64,000 nt of DNA from a virus (IMGVR_UViG_3300024520_004699:1-64000), one strand, 5' to 3'. Positions 40,313 to 50,357 are shown, numbered from the stretch's first letter. The notes: generated by a model not told the origin, from the sequence alone. Numbers and translations: made by a program.

Positions 40313-41269
40313 ATGGCCACGTCAGCATCATCAGACTTCAATCTCAATCGTGATGAGATCATCGAGGGGGCCGCTCGGAAGATACAAGCGATCCGAGCCG
40401 GGGCATCAATGAGTGACAAGATGCGTGCAGACTTCGCCCAAGCCTTGAACGCGATGGTCAAGCGGTGGATGTCCTCCGGCATTCACGTCTGGAAGGTAAC
40501 CGAGGCGACCCTGTTCCCTGCAATCAACACAGCTGAGTATGCGCTCAGCAATGCGGTCACTAGCGCTCATGCAACCGAATCTTTTGTGGATACGCAGATG
40601 GCGACGGCAGCCGCAAGCGGGGCATCCACGCTAACGGTTGATGACGATGCTGGGTTTGCCAATGCAGACAATATTGGCATCACACTTGATGATGGCACGA
40701 TGCAGTGGACCACGATCAACGGGGTTCCGGCAGCAAACGTAATTACCTTGACCGACAACACCACGGACACGGTTGCGGTTGATAACAGGATCTATGGATA
40801 CACCAACAAAATCGTGCGCCCCCTTAAGATCACCGATGCACGGAGACATGACCCCGTGAACGTGATCGATACTCCTCTGACAATAATCTCTAGGTTCGAG
40901 TATCAGTGGCAGCCCGAGAAGCTGAGCACTGGTGAGATCAACCAGTTCTATTATGATCCACAGCTTGGAACCGGAAAACTTTTCCTCTGGCAGGTCATCA
41001 CTGCTGTGGGGGATCTCGTGAAATTTACGTGGCACAAGCCGATTGAAGACTTTGATTCTGCGGGCGACAATCCAGACTTGCCGCAGGAGTGGATTGACAC
41101 ATTGATATTCAATCTGGCGGTGGTCATGGCTCCAGAGTTTGAAGTGCCGAGGAATGTCATGGAGGGAGAATATGGAGTTGGGGCCCAAGCCGACAAATAT
41201 CTCGACCAGCTGACTGGATATGATCGCGAGCATGAGGGCGTCTCCTTCGGTATGGATTTTGACAGATGA
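40313..41269 (+). CDS. Head-completion/tail accessory protein (P22 gp4-like)
   Basis: 318 residues. N-terminal helical part (LNAMVKRWMSSGIHVWKVTE) and C-terminal LKITDARRHDPVNVIDTPL, GEINQFYYDPQLGTGKLFLW and LPQEWIDTLIFNLAVVMAPE match P22 gp4-type adaptor proteins, which bind under the portal. An extra beta domain lies between (residues 85-150). Directly followed by the gp10-like gene, the standard order. Confidence 0.78.
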   Translation: MATSASSDFNLNRDEIIEGAARKIQAIRAGASMSDKMRADFAQALNAMVKRWMSSGIHVWKVTEATLFPAINTAEYALSNAVTSAHATESFVDTQMATAAASGASTLTVDDDAGFANADNIGITLDDGTMQWTTINGVPAANVITLTDNTTDTVAVDNRIYGYTNKIVRPLKITDARRHDPVNVIDTPLTIISRFEYQWQPEKLSTGEINQFYYDPQLGTGKLFLWQVITAVGDLVKFTWHKPIEDFDSAGDNPDLPQEWIDTLIFNLAVVMAPEFEVPRNVMEGEYGVGAQADKYLDQLTGYDREHEGVSFGMDFDR

Positions 41270-42684
41270 CAAATATTCCCTTCGGCATCATGAGCTACAA
41301 GTCGGACAGCCTGCCTCTGTCGGCGCAGAGCTGTGTCAATATGTTTCTCGAAGCCCAGCCGAAAGGAACCAAGACGATCACACCCATCTTTGGTGTCCCG
41401 GGTATCACTGAGTTTTCAACTTTGGGAACGGGCCCGGTACGTGGTCTTCATAATATGGATGGCACGGCTTACGGAGTTGGTGGGGCAAGGCTTTACTCAA
41501 TCGATTCCGGGGGCACATCCGTAGACCTTGGTGGAAATATTTCCGGCACATCAAATGTGTACATGGCCGACAACGGCACGGAGCTGGTGATCGTCAACGG
41601 GACTTTCGGATATATATATGATGTCGCGAGTGGATTCCGAATTATCAGTGACGCGGACTTCAAGGCAGCAAATAGCGTGGGCTTCATAGATAGCTTCTTC
41701 ATTCTTGATGAAGCGGGAACCGGCAGGATTTACCGTTCCCAATCTCTGGATGGTACAGCCTACGACGCTTTGGATTTTGCAACCGCAGAGATGGAATCGG
41801 ACGACGTCGTGGCTGTTTATCCTCACAAGGATCTTCTCTATGTTTTTGGGGGCAGAACCACCGAGCTGTGGCGCAATGCCGGGGCAGCAAACTTCCCGTT
41901 CGTGAGGCTCCGTGGCTCCAGCCTCAAAAGAGGTCTGGCCAGCACCAACGCCATAACCGACGATGATGAGTCCGTGTTCTTCCTCGGCAATGACCGGATT
42001 GCATACAGGCTGCAGGGCAATCGTCTAATCAGGATTAGCACGCACGCGCTGGAGCGAGAGTGGGAGGGATACTCGTCTGTGAGTGATGTTATCTGCAACT
42101 CATACACTTTCGGCGGGCACAAATTTATCAACTACACATTCCCCACCGGGAACAAAACATTTTCATACGACGTGTCCACTAAGGTGTGGCACCAGAGGGT
42201 GTCTCATGATCGAACCGGCATCAGTCTGGGGAGATGGAGAGTTAATGCCATCGAGGAGGCTTACCAAAAAACTCTGGTGGGAGATGCCTTCAGCGGCAAA
42301 GTTGGGTTTATCGACAAAACCGTGTTTACGGAGTTTGGTGACCGCATTCTGGCAGAGGTTGTGTCTCCCTCGCTCCATGGCAACGGCCAGAGAGTATCCA
42401 TGCCATGGTTTGAGCTTGATGTTGATACCGGCGAAGGGCTCACTACCGGACAGGGCTCAGATCCTCAGGTCATGCTGTCGATCTCTGACGATGGCGGGAG
42501 GTCGTTTGACAATGCAGAAATCTGGAGGAGCGCTGGCAAGCTGGGCGAGTATGATGGCACCATCTATCAGCTCAGGTGGGACCGTCTTGGCCGTTTCCAT
42601 GAGCGTTACATCAAGATCACAATGTCGGATCCTGTCAGGCGCACAATCAAGGGGGCCCGGGCACCGGGGATCAAAGTTGCGTGA
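41266..42684 (+). CDS. Packaged-DNA stabilisation protein (P22 gp10-like)
   Basis: 472 residues. SLPLSAQSCVNMFLEAQPKG near the start, then a beta-propeller-like run (VRGLHNMDGTAYGVGGARLY, DLLYVFGGRTTELWRNAG) and the C-terminal MLSISDDGGRSFDNAEIWRS. This pattern matches P22 gp10, which plugs the tail machine after packaging. ATGA overlap with the gp4-like gene. Confidence 0.82.
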   Translation: MTNIPFGIMSYKSDSLPLSAQSCVNMFLEAQPKGTKTITPIFGVPGITEFSTLGTGPVRGLHNMDGTAYGVGGARLYSIDSGGTSVDLGGNISGTSNVYMADNGTELVIVNGTFGYIYDVASGFRIISDADFKAANSVGFIDSFFILDEAGTGRIYRSQSLDGTAYDALDFATAEMESDDVVAVYPHKDLLYVFGGRTTELWRNAGAANFPFVRLRGSSLKRGLASTNAITDDDESVFFLGNDRIAYRLQGNRLIRISTHALEREWEGYSSVSDVICNSYTFGGHKFINYTFPTGNKTFSYDVSTKVWHQRVSHDRTGISLGRWRVNAIEEAYQKTLVGDAFSGKVGFIDKTVFTEFGDRILAEVVSPSLHGNGQRVSMPWFELDVDTGEGLTTGQGSDPQVMLSISDDGGRSFDNAEIWRSAGKLGEYDGTIYQLRWDRLGRFHERYIKITMSDPVRRTIKGARAPGIKVA

Positions 42685-43127
42685 TGGCCATACCTGCAGC
42701 AAATATACCCACTCCGCTGGAGCAGCCCCACGATAGTATTCAGTTTACCGACCGGGAAGGTCGCTTGACTGACTATGCTCTCCAGCTCCTTGAATCATTC
42801 AGAGATCATGTAAACGCAGGGAACCGGGTCATCCCATGTGTCGGAGTGGCCACAGCAAATCTATATACGCTAACACCGAACGACGCCTCTCCGCTTCTGG
42901 GGGGGTACATGGATTATGAGGTTTTCATTTTTAAGGCCGACCGAACATCTGATGGAGTGGTAACGGCAACCGTGGTTCCAAAGGTCGGGGCTCTCAGCAC
43001 TTTGAAAGTGTACAAGAGCAACGGGGCGACCCAAGCGACCACAGGCGACGTAGTTATAAACAGCGTTTATATGCTGATTTTCGCTGACCATCTGGATTCA
43101 GCAGCCGGTGGATTTGTTTTGAAATAG
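42684..43127 (+). CDS. Small virion protein (147 aa)
   Basis: TGATG overlap with the gp10-like gene. Begins MAIPAANIPTPLEQPHDSIQ and includes a helical FTDREGRLTDYALQLLESFR followed by a beta domain. Comparable proteins follow gp10-like genes and may be the needle or a plug; identity uncertain. Confidence 0.58.
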   Translation: MAIPAANIPTPLEQPHDSIQFTDREGRLTDYALQLLESFRDHVNAGNRVIPCVGVATANLYTLTPNDASPLLGGYMDYEVFIFKADRTSDGVVTATVVPKVGALSTLKVYKSNGATQATTGDVVINSVYMLIFADHLDSAAGGFVLK

Positions 43128-43140
43128 GAAGGGATCGCGC

Positions 43141-43356
43141 ATGAATAATGTTGTAGACATTACAGATCCAGCGGAGCCAATTGCACTAGCGCGCGAGATG
43201 GTTGACAGAGCGATTGGATGCAAAGCAGCTGTGGCTATTCTCGTCCGAGATGATGGGACAATTTGGTACGACTGTAGTGGTCAAGAGCGGATGTCTATTG
43301 TCTGGGCACTGGAAAAAATGAAGCTGCAAATCCTAGCCGACAATCCTGAATTATAA
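43141..43356 (+). CDS. Small hypothetical protein (71 aa)
   Basis: ATG after GGAAGGGATCGCGC. MNNVVDITDPAEPIALAREM with AVAILVRDDGTIWYDCSGQE. A strand-rich mini-domain between two virion genes. No family recognised. Confidence 0.58.
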   Translation: MNNVVDITDPAEPIALAREMVDRAIGCKAAVAILVRDDGTIWYDCSGQERMSIVWALEKMKLQILADNPEL

Positions 43357-43367
43357 ATGGAGTCCCT

Positions 43368-44195
43368 ATGGCCGTTGCAATACCTAAAGACCAAGCGTCA
43401 TTCATGCTCTCGCCTGTGCACGCTATGCTTGAGCAGATCTCCACGGTGAAGGATGTCGAAAAGCTGAATGAGCATCTCAATCATCCGGACGTCATCGAGT
43501 GGGTTAGAGGGGAGGCTGTGGGGGGCCTTGATGGCTCTGATCTGCTCAAAAGTGATCGGGTGGTAATGCTCCACGGCGACCATGGCAGCATGCTTGTCGT
43601 CTGCATCATGGACGGCATGTATGACATCCACATCCAAGTTTTGCCCGAGGGACGGGGCAAGTGGTCCCAGCTGTTCTTTAGGGCATGTCTCCATCTGGTC
43701 TTTACAAACATGAATGCAGTGGAGATAATAATGAGACGCCCCCATGGCAACTTGCCTATCCTCACAATGATCCGAGCGATAGGGGGTGACTACCAATTCA
43801 CGAGCCCTCAGGGTTATGTTGTCAAACACAAGAAGATTGCCGTTGACACCTATACCCTGACGATACAGCGCTGGATTAACACAGCTCCCGGTTTGAAGGA
43901 GCGTGGCGCTTGGCTAAATTCCCGATTGACCGCGAGCGTACAGAATGAAGACGGGTCACCCTGTTTTCCAGATGACGAGCCCAACATGCGCCAAGTCGGT
44001 GCAGCCATGGAAATGTTTTTGGCGGGCAACGTGGGCAAGGGTGTCATTTTTTATAATCGCTGGGCATTTTGTAGTGACCGGCCCCCCGTCACACTTCGGT
44101 GCGCACATCCAATAACACTCGATATCGGATCAGCCATGCTGATCGTTAGAGAGAAAGATATGTGGGTTCCGACATGCCATTCGCAGCAGCCATAA
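43368..44195 (+). CDS. GNAT-like phage protein (275 aa)
   Basis: First part reads YDIHIQVLPEGRGKWSQLFF then FRACLHLVFTNMNAVEIIMR, the beta-alpha core of the N-acetyltransferase fold that P22-like phages keep beside their injection genes. Acyl transfer activity is not assured. The C-terminal 100 residues are of unknown fold. Overlaps the next gene. Confidence 0.55.
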   Translation: MAVAIPKDQASFMLSPVHAMLEQISTVKDVEKLNEHLNHPDVIEWVRGEAVGGLDGSDLLKSDRVVMLHGDHGSMLVVCIMDGMYDIHIQVLPEGRGKWSQLFFRACLHLVFTNMNAVEIIMRRPHGNLPILTMIRAIGGDYQFTSPQGYVVKHKKIAVDTYTLTIQRWINTAPGLKERGAWLNSRLTASVQNEDGSPCFPDDEPNMRQVGAAMEMFLAGNVGKGVIFYNRWAFCSDRPPVTLRCAHPITLDIGSAMLIVREKDMWVPTCHSQQP

Positions 44196-44878
44196 TAGGC
44201 AGCGTTGTTTCTGCCGGTATCGGCGCTTACGGCGCACACAAGTCGTCAAAGCAGCAGCAAAAGCGCATTAAGCAGGCCAGAAATGAGCGAAGAGAGTTCG
44301 GTGACATCGCTCTTGGCCAGTCTGCCAACGAGACGCTCGCCAAGCTGTATGGTCTAGACACCTTCGGCGAAAGAGGCGGCGGCCCGTCAGAGGCCTTCAA
44401 TCAGGAATCCCTTGATGCCTTTCGTCGTGTCCCGGGATATCAGTTCACAAGAGAAGAGAGTCTTGATGCCATCGGCAACAAGCTGTCCGCGTCTACTGGT
44501 GTTCAGTCTGGTCGCGGATTGCTGGCGCGGCAGGAGTATGCAGCAGGCCTTGCCGACAAAACTTTCATGGGCAGTTATGTGAACCCCCTCGAAAGATTTG
44601 CAGCTCGTGGACAGCGGGGTGCTACAGAAATTTCCAACCTGACCACTGGTCTCGGGCAGGCCGAGGCGGCTGGCACCATTGGTATAACCGATAGCCTCCA
44701 GCGAGGCGTACAGGGTGTCGCCGGGGCCTTCGGCAGTCAGGCGGGTCTGCAATATGGCAGCAATCAGTCTGCGTATGATGTCAGTGGCGTCGGGGCAACT
44801 GACTTGGATCCAAATCTTCCTTGGCTACAGGGAAACAACGATGCGTCTCTTCCGTGGCTACAAACAGCGTCTGCATAG
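44174..44878 (+). CDS. DNA injection protein (P22 gp7-like)
   Basis: 234 residues. MPFAAAIIGSVVSAGIGAYG is a hydrophobic, Gly-rich start as in P22 gp7. It is followed by SSKQQQKRIKQARNERREFG, FRRVPGYQFTREESLDAIGN and ASTGVQSGRGLLARQEYAAG. It would be ejected into the host to help DNA cross the envelope. First of three consecutive injection genes. ATG 44174 is preferred over 44162. Confidence 0.75.
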   Translation: MPFAAAIIGSVVSAGIGAYGAHKSSKQQQKRIKQARNERREFGDIALGQSANETLAKLYGLDTFGERGGGPSEAFNQESLDAFRRVPGYQFTREESLDAIGNKLSASTGVQSGRGLLARQEYAAGLADKTFMGSYVNPLERFAARGQRGATEISNLTTGLGQAEAAGTIGITDSLQRGVQGVAGAFGSQAGLQYGSNQSAYDVSGVGATDLDPNLPWLQGNNDASLPWLQTASA

Positions 44879-44887
44879 GAGACAGCC

Positions 44888-46210
44888 ATGCCTGTCGATT
44901 ACACAATCGCGATGAAGGGTCTCAACCCGAAGATCGATCCATACAAGAACTTCCAGCAGGGAGTTCAGACGCGGAACATGCTTGTTGATCGAAAGAATGC
45001 TCTAGCTCATGAGGGTCGAGCCGCAGCCAAGTTCCAAGACTACACCGAGGATCGCACCGCCCTTGAGGAATTTAGGGAAGACCCGACACAAAAACGCCGT
45101 CAGGGCCTTCCCTTGGGGGCGCAGGTTCAGCTCGGCGCTATAGATGCCAGCGCTCAGGCCACGAAGAAGACGAAGTATGAGTATGACCAGCTCGTCGCAC
45201 AATCTGACAGGGATACAGTCAATCGCAGGTTGTACAGTGCCGGTCGTATGGCGCTGCATCTTCTGCAAAATACCAAGCAAGGAAGCGACCCAAGAAATAA
45301 TGGATATATCAGTGGTCTTAAATCTATGTTCAGGAACGGAGAGATCAGCAAAGATGACTATGATCACTATGCCTCTAAGCCTGCCAGCAATATGGCGCTC
45401 CAGCAGATGCTCAGCAAGATTACTGATCTGAAAAAATATCAGACTTCCCTGTACCAGAAAGACACCGCAGCCAAACGTAATCTTGATACGGCGATTGATC
45501 GTGGCTACAAGCCCGGCACCCCCAACTGGAAGGCCATGACCAGTGGCGGAGGCCAGAACGTAACCGTGCAAGCTGGCGAGACAGCCGCTCAGAAGGCGTG
45601 GGGAACAGGCATTGGCGAAGAAGTCCTTGGCGTAGTGAAGGGAGCTACAGCCAGCAGAGCCACCTCTGACAAATACCGGCAAATTGTCAACGCCATGGAT
45701 GCAGCTGGTGTTTATACCGGCAAGGGAGGAGAAGCAGTCCAAGCCATCAGAAAGATCGGGACTGACATTGCTGGCATCGAGCTTGAGGGAACCTCTGCAA
45801 CTGAGCTACTGCAGTCCCTTAGCAAGAGTGCAGCTGCGGACATCAAAAAAATGTTTGATGACAGGATGATGAATAAGGGAGAGCTGGAAATGTATCTCAG
45901 CATTCCCCCAAACATCCTGATGTCCAGACAGGGGGCACATCTTCTCCTGCAGATGGCAGAGCAGAGTTCTGCATACGATCAGGAGGCATCAAGAAAGGTG
46001 CGAGACCTCACGCAAAAGCATGGGACGGATATGAACAGCATCTACTTTGATTATCAGGATTGGCGCAATGCGAATCCGCGATGGAGCAAAGAAGTTCAGA
46101 CCGGGATCATGAAGGCGGCGAAGAAATACAAGAACCGACCGCTCATAAAAAATCCTGCGTATAAAAAACTCCTGAAACGCGGTAAAAACTTGCGCGAGAG
46201 GGGCAAATAA
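44888..46210 (+). CDS. DNA injection protein (P22 gp20-like)
   Basis: 440 residues, Gln/Ala/Lys-rich and helical, beginning MPVDYTIAMKGLNPKIDPYK with GLPLGAQVQLGAIDASAQAT. Position between gp7-like and gp16-like genes and composition agree with P22 gp20. ATG after GGAGACAGCC. Stop is adjacent to the next ATG. Confidence 0.7.
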   Translation: MPVDYTIAMKGLNPKIDPYKNFQQGVQTRNMLVDRKNALAHEGRAAAKFQDYTEDRTALEEFREDPTQKRRQGLPLGAQVQLGAIDASAQATKKTKYEYDQLVAQSDRDTVNRRLYSAGRMALHLLQNTKQGSDPRNNGYISGLKSMFRNGEISKDDYDHYASKPASNMALQQMLSKITDLKKYQTSLYQKDTAAKRNLDTAIDRGYKPGTPNWKAMTSGGGQNVTVQAGETAAQKAWGTGIGEEVLGVVKGATASRATSDKYRQIVNAMDAAGVYTGKGGEAVQAIRKIGTDIAGIELEGTSATELLQSLSKSAAADIKKMFDDRMMNKGELEMYLSIPPNILMSRQGAHLLLQMAEQSSAYDQEASRKVRDLTQKHGTDMNSIYFDYQDWRNANPRWSKEVQTGIMKAAKKYKNRPLIKNPAYKKLLKRGKNLRERGK

Positions 46211-48646
46211 ATGGCACCTCTAAGCCCACAAAAAACTCCTCAATCTGAGGGCCAGTTTGGTGAAACCCCGGGCAACATTACTCAGGCTGAATACTGGAGT
46301 GGGATTGAACAGGACACGCAAGACATCATCCGAGGGGGTGGTGGTCAGGCGGAGGTCGAATCTTATCTTCGCGAGAAAGGCGTAACCGCTGAAGAGGTTC
46401 TCCAACATACGATGACCTTCATGGAGAAGGCGGCAGACATGGCGACTGGTGCTTACGAGGGCATTAAAGGCATGGTTGTTGGAGAGCAAGACCCTGAGTT
46501 TGAGGGGGTTGAAGGCTTCACTGGACAGGGCTTTAACCCAAGGACTGCCTACAACATCCGACGAGCGAAGATGGTTGGAGTTTCTGACGAGGCTTATGGC
46601 AGACTTGTCAAAGAAGCTCTTGGAGCCCGTATGATAGGGGAGCCGGAGGAGGACAAGCATGGCAACGAAATCATTACATACACCGACGACTATGGGGAAA
46701 AAAGACGCGAGTATATCAACTCTCCGGGTCTTGATGTTCGGGACGTAGACAGATTCCTCAGTCAGTCCATTCCTTATATCGTGAGCGGCACTGGGGTCGG
46801 CAAGCTGGTTAAAGGTGTTCCGATTGTGGGGCGCGGCATTGCTCAATTTTTTGGGCAGGGATTTACGAGCATGGCCCAAGATGTCGCGGCCAGTGACGAG
46901 GAGGGGCTTAGCTCTCTCGGAGATATAGACTTAACGAAGGCTGCCTACGCTGCTGGCGGAGCCCTGTTTGGCGAAGCGACGATGCCAGTATTCCGGTTTC
47001 TTAAGGAGGTGGTTAAAAAAGACCCCGGCCTGATTGATGCACAGACAGGTTCGCTTACCGCTCGTGGCGTGAAGGCCGTTGAAGATGCAGGGCTTGACCC
47101 ATCGGAAGTAACCCCCGAGATGCTTAATGAGCTGACGGCACCAGACATAGTAAAAGGGCCCGATGATCCTCAAGCAGTTATGAGGGCGCAGAGCGATCAA
47201 TTTGACACAACTTCTAGCGCAGGTCAGCGCACCAAAGACCCTGACCTGTTGCGTACCGAACACGACGCCAGATCGGGAACTATGGGCAGTGGAGCAAAGG
47301 GGGTGGCCCAAGAATTTGATGCCACTCAACGCTCACAGGTAGCTGCGGCAGTTGATACCCAGACACAACGTCTGGCTGGTGGGGCCGACGAAGCCGTTGA
47401 GGGATTTGAGGAGGCTGGCACTAATCTCCAGCAGGGTCTAAGCAGCGAAAAGGCAAGGGACGCAGCAAGAATAACCAAAGCCTATAAAGACGTTGATGTT
47501 GACGCCATTTTCCCGGGCGGGATACCGCAAAAATCATTCGATGATCTGGGTGTAAGAATCCGCGAAGGCCTCGGCACTCAGAATATTACTACCGATCTGA
47601 AGGAGACGACCAAGGCCCTTGATATGCTCGCGGACTTCATGGAAGGCAAGGTGCGTGAGCCCACATCAAAACTTCTAAAGGCTGGTGGGCCGCCCCGGAA
47701 GATGAACTTCTATGACATTCGCAAAAATATAAATGAACACGTTGGAGATGCCTTGGCCGTTAAGAGGGCGACCGGCAAAGGGGCTGACTACCGAGCTGTG
47801 GCTAAGGTCAAGACGGCCTACAATGAATGGATTCAAAGTCTTGCGGACGGTGCTTTGGAAAACGCAAACCCTGAACAATTTGCGCTGCTGCAGAAGGCCA
47901 TTGGCATTACGGCAAAGGCCAAGAAAAGGTTTGAAGTTAGCGGCAAGAATGATGCTGCAGGGAAGATGATAAAAAAGATTATGGAGGCTGCCGATTCTCC
48001 AGAGGGCGCAATTAACAAAATCTTTTCGTCTGCATTTAAAACCTCACCGAAGGACGGGGCGAGGACCGCTCTAATCCGGATGAAGGGCATTCTAGAAAAA
48101 GAACAGCCGGAAGCATGGCATGCAATGAGGCAGGCTTATTGGCTTAAGCTGGCTCGACAGAATCATATTTTCAGAAATGCCCAAAAAATCACTCGGGTTG
48201 ATATGGACACTGCTCTCGGTCAGATTTCTACCAACATCGAAAATGCTTTTAATCATCAGTCATCCATGCTGAAAATTCTCTATTCAAAGGAGGAGCTTAA
48301 TCGCATGAGATCGTTTGGCCTTATGGCGAGGCGCAATCAGTCGGTTAATCTCAACCCATCGGGCACGGCAACTGAGCTGATGATGCTGCAGAGGAGAATG
48401 CGGGATAATGTCCTCACTAATTTACTGAGGCGTCAGGCTATGAGTGCTCAGCTTGCGCGGAAATCCGTAGAAGCTGTTTGGTGGCGTGTAATGAAGAATA
48501 AAGCCGTCTCTATATTGGGTGCCCACGGGGAGGGGATCGCCGCTAGGCAAATGGGGAAGGCATTCTCAGGAAGGCTTCCAAAAAGACGTGGGCCCGGAGG
48601 CGGTGGTCTGGGTGGAGCCATTGGATCGGAGTATGGCAGTGAGTAA
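46211..48646 (+). CDS. DNA injection protein (P22 gp16-like)
   Basis: 811 residues, third of the injection set. N-terminal acidic part, hydrophobic Gly-rich segment (KGVPIVGRGIAQFFGQGFTS) and a long helical C terminus with MSAQLARKSVEAVWWRVMKN and a Gly-rich end. Fits a large ejection protein that enters the cell envelope. No catalytic motif seen. Confidence 0.72.
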   Translation: MAPLSPQKTPQSEGQFGETPGNITQAEYWSGIEQDTQDIIRGGGGQAEVESYLREKGVTAEEVLQHTMTFMEKAADMATGAYEGIKGMVVGEQDPEFEGVEGFTGQGFNPRTAYNIRRAKMVGVSDEAYGRLVKEALGARMIGEPEEDKHGNEIITYTDDYGEKRREYINSPGLDVRDVDRFLSQSIPYIVSGTGVGKLVKGVPIVGRGIAQFFGQGFTSMAQDVAASDEEGLSSLGDIDLTKAAYAAGGALFGEATMPVFRFLKEVVKKDPGLIDAQTGSLTARGVKAVEDAGLDPSEVTPEMLNELTAPDIVKGPDDPQAVMRAQSDQFDTTSSAGQRTKDPDLLRTEHDARSGTMGSGAKGVAQEFDATQRSQVAAAVDTQTQRLAGGADEAVEGFEEAGTNLQQGLSSEKARDAARITKAYKDVDVDAIFPGGIPQKSFDDLGVRIREGLGTQNITTDLKETTKALDMLADFMEGKVREPTSKLLKAGGPPRKMNFYDIRKNINEHVGDALAVKRATGKGADYRAVAKVKTAYNEWIQSLADGALENANPEQFALLQKAIGITAKAKKRFEVSGKNDAAGKMIKKIMEAADSPEGAINKIFSSAFKTSPKDGARTALIRMKGILEKEQPEAWHAMRQAYWLKLARQNHIFRNAQKITRVDMDTALGQISTNIENAFNHQSSMLKILYSKEELNRMRSFGLMARRNQSVNLNPSGTATELMMLQRRMRDNVLTNLLRRQAMSAQLARKSVEAVWWRVMKNKAVSILGAHGEGIAARQMGKAFSGRLPKRRGPGGGGLGGAIGSEYGSE

Positions 48647-48928
48647 TCAGAAAAACATAAAACCGAAGAACAGAGCGATTGCAAGCGGAGCCATGGGCTC
48701 TGCTATCTCTAAATTCATGTTCGGGCTTCCTCCGCGTTCTGCACGAAATGTCATTCTATATGCTGAGAGGCTCAAGCATGGGAGAAGAATGATTGTCAGA
48801 AGTGCCACGAACCCAGCTGCCCGGCCCCCGCTCAAGAATGCCACGATGCATATGGAAATCAGACACACGAAGTTGATGGCCACCAAGGACAGGGCCCACT
48901 GTTTTGCCAAGCTCAACGCTGGTCTCAT
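48647..48928 (-). CDS. Antisense membrane protein (possible moron)
   Basis: 93 residues on the strand opposite the late operon. Three hydrophobic segments (ALSLVAINFVCLISICIVAF, AAGFVALLTIILLPCLSLSA, PLAIALFFGFMFF). ATG at 48928 has GAGG eight bases upstream, and its stop abuts the stop of the gp16-like gene. A plus-strand ORF (GTG 48639 to 48950) covers the same DNA but its product looks random. Single reversed membrane genes in late operons are often lysogenic-conversion or superinfection-exclusion genes; that role is inferred. Confidence 0.55.
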   Translation of the reverse strand: MRPALSLAKQWALSLVAINFVCLISICIVAFLSGGRAAGFVALLTIILLPCLSLSAYRMTFRAERGGSPNMNLEIAEPMAPLAIALFFGFMFF

Positions 48929-48946
48929 GGAGGCTACCTCTAAAGG

Positions 48947-48976
48947 ATAATATCTAATGGCACAGAGATTTTACAA
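48947..48976 (-). promoter_or_regulatory. Possible promoter of antisense membrane gene
   Basis: On the minus strand TTGTAA (48976-48971), an 18-base spacer and TATTAT (48952-48947). It lies in the start of the tailspike gene. The predicted start of transcription is only about 12 bases before the ATG, so the leader would be very short. Confidence 0.4.
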
Positions 48977-50357
48977 CCCTTTGACGCAGATAGTCGACAG
49001 TGCGGGCGTTCCGTTGAGCGGTGCCCAGCTGTTCTTCTACGAAACAGGAACATCCACGAAGTTGGACACATATTCCGATGAACCCCTGTCGTCTGCAAAT
49101 GCCAACCCGGTTGTGCTGGATAGCCTCGGCAGGCTCCCGAGCGATGTCTGGCTAAAAAACCAAGACTATAAAGTGGTGCTCGCTCCGTCGACCGACACGG
49201 ATCCTCCGACGTCTGCGATCTGGACTGCGGATCCGGTGCGCAGCTCCGACTTTGACACTTTCGAGAAGATGACGGTTGGCGATGGAGACCCGAATGGCAG
49301 CGTGGCTGGCACAGCCTCGTCGGCTGGCGTCCTTCCTGATGTGTATTGGGACTTCACAAACGACATTCTCTACTACTGCACGACGACCGGCAATGCAGCT
49401 GCAGCCGTCTGGACGGCGCTCAATGCAGCCTCTGCGACTGCCGCAGTTCCTAGCCCTCAGGGCCGTCTGACTGTGACGTCAGGGGTTCCTGTCATCTCGA
49501 CAGACTCTCCGGACAAAGCTTCCGTATTTTATATGCCATACACTGGGAATCTGATCCCCATCTACAATGGTACGTCCTTCATTCCCACCACATTTGCAGA
49601 GCTGACCTTGACCCTCGTTGCCGGGCACGCCAGCGGCAACATCTATGATGTGTATGTCTGGTCAGAGTCTGGCGTTGTCACCATAGGCACATCTCCTGTG
49701 TGGTCGACCATTACTGCCGGTTCAGGAGCGAGGGGAACCGGGGCCAGCACTGCTGAGTTAGCGCGGGTCCAAGGCATGCTTGTCAACGCAAACGCAATGA
49801 CCATGACCAACTCCACCAACACATTCAGTGTTGGGGCTAATCTCGGCACGTATGTTGGAACAATACTCATGTCCGCGAACGGTCAGGTGTCCTGCGACAC
49901 GGCTTTTGGACAGTCGAAGGAATGGGGCGTTTGGAACGCCTATAATCGCAAGCCGATTGTAATATTGATAGGCGATGCCACAGCCACTTGGGCCTATGCC
50001 ACTGGAACCATCCGGCAGTCTCGTGCAACAGCTGGCAATGCCCTCATAGTTCTTACAGGCCTTGCAGAAGAGTGGGTCGACTTGGACTTCAGACAAAAAT
50101 TTGTCTCTAGCAATGCCGCAACAACTGCAGCAATAGGAATTGGGGTTAACTCGACGACGGCATTTTCTGGCCAAGCTGGTGGCGGCGGATCCACCCCCGG
50201 GGGCAGTCACGGAGTTCTCTTGTCTGCACGGCACATGCTTCCACCGGGCCTTGGTCTCAACAACATCAATGCCTGCGAAATAGGAAGTGGTGCTGGCACC
50301 AACACATTCAACGGCGGACAAGAAAACATGCAGCTCGTTGCAAAATATCTGGGCTGA
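48957..50357 (+). CDS. Tailspike-like receptor-binding protein
   Basis: 466 residues. The N terminus (MAQRFYNPLTQIVDSAGVPL, GAQLFFYETGTSTKLDTYSD, then LPSDVWLKNQDYKVVLAPST) is the particle-binding domain of P22-like tailspikes. The rest is beta-rich and Gly/Ser/Thr-rich, ending SARHMLPPGLGLNNINACEI. No depolymerase motif is visible. Last tail gene before lysis genes. Confidence 0.75.
   Translation: MAQRFYNPLTQIVDSAGVPLSGAQLFFYETGTSTKLDTYSDEPLSSANANPVVLDSLGRLPSDVWLKNQDYKVVLAPSTDTDPPTSAIWTADPVRSSDFDTFEKMTVGDGDPNGSVAGTASSAGVLPDVYWDFTNDILYYCTTTGNAAAAVWTALNAASATAAVPSPQGRLTVTSGVPVISTDSPDKASVFYMPYTGNLIPIYNGTSFIPTTFAELTLTLVAGHASGNIYDVYVWSESGVVTIGTSPVWSTITAGSGARGTGASTAELARVQGMLVNANAMTMTNSTNTFSVGANLGTYVGTILMSANGQVSCDTAFGQSKEWGVWNAYNRKPIVILIGDATATWAYATGTIRQSRATAGNALIVLTGLAEEWVDLDFRQKFVSSNAATTAAIGIGVNSTTAFSGQAGGGGSTPGGSHGVLLSARHMLPPGLGLNNINACEIGSGAGTNTFNGGQENMQLVAKYLG

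Noticed and set aside
45002-45742. 246-residue minus-strand ORF
   Set aside because: Antisense to the gp20-like gene, no ribosome site.
48639-48950. Plus-strand gene following the gp16-like gene
   Set aside because: It has a possible GTG with GGAG, but the predicted protein looks random while the opposite strand gives a clean three-TM protein. Kept as the alternative reading.
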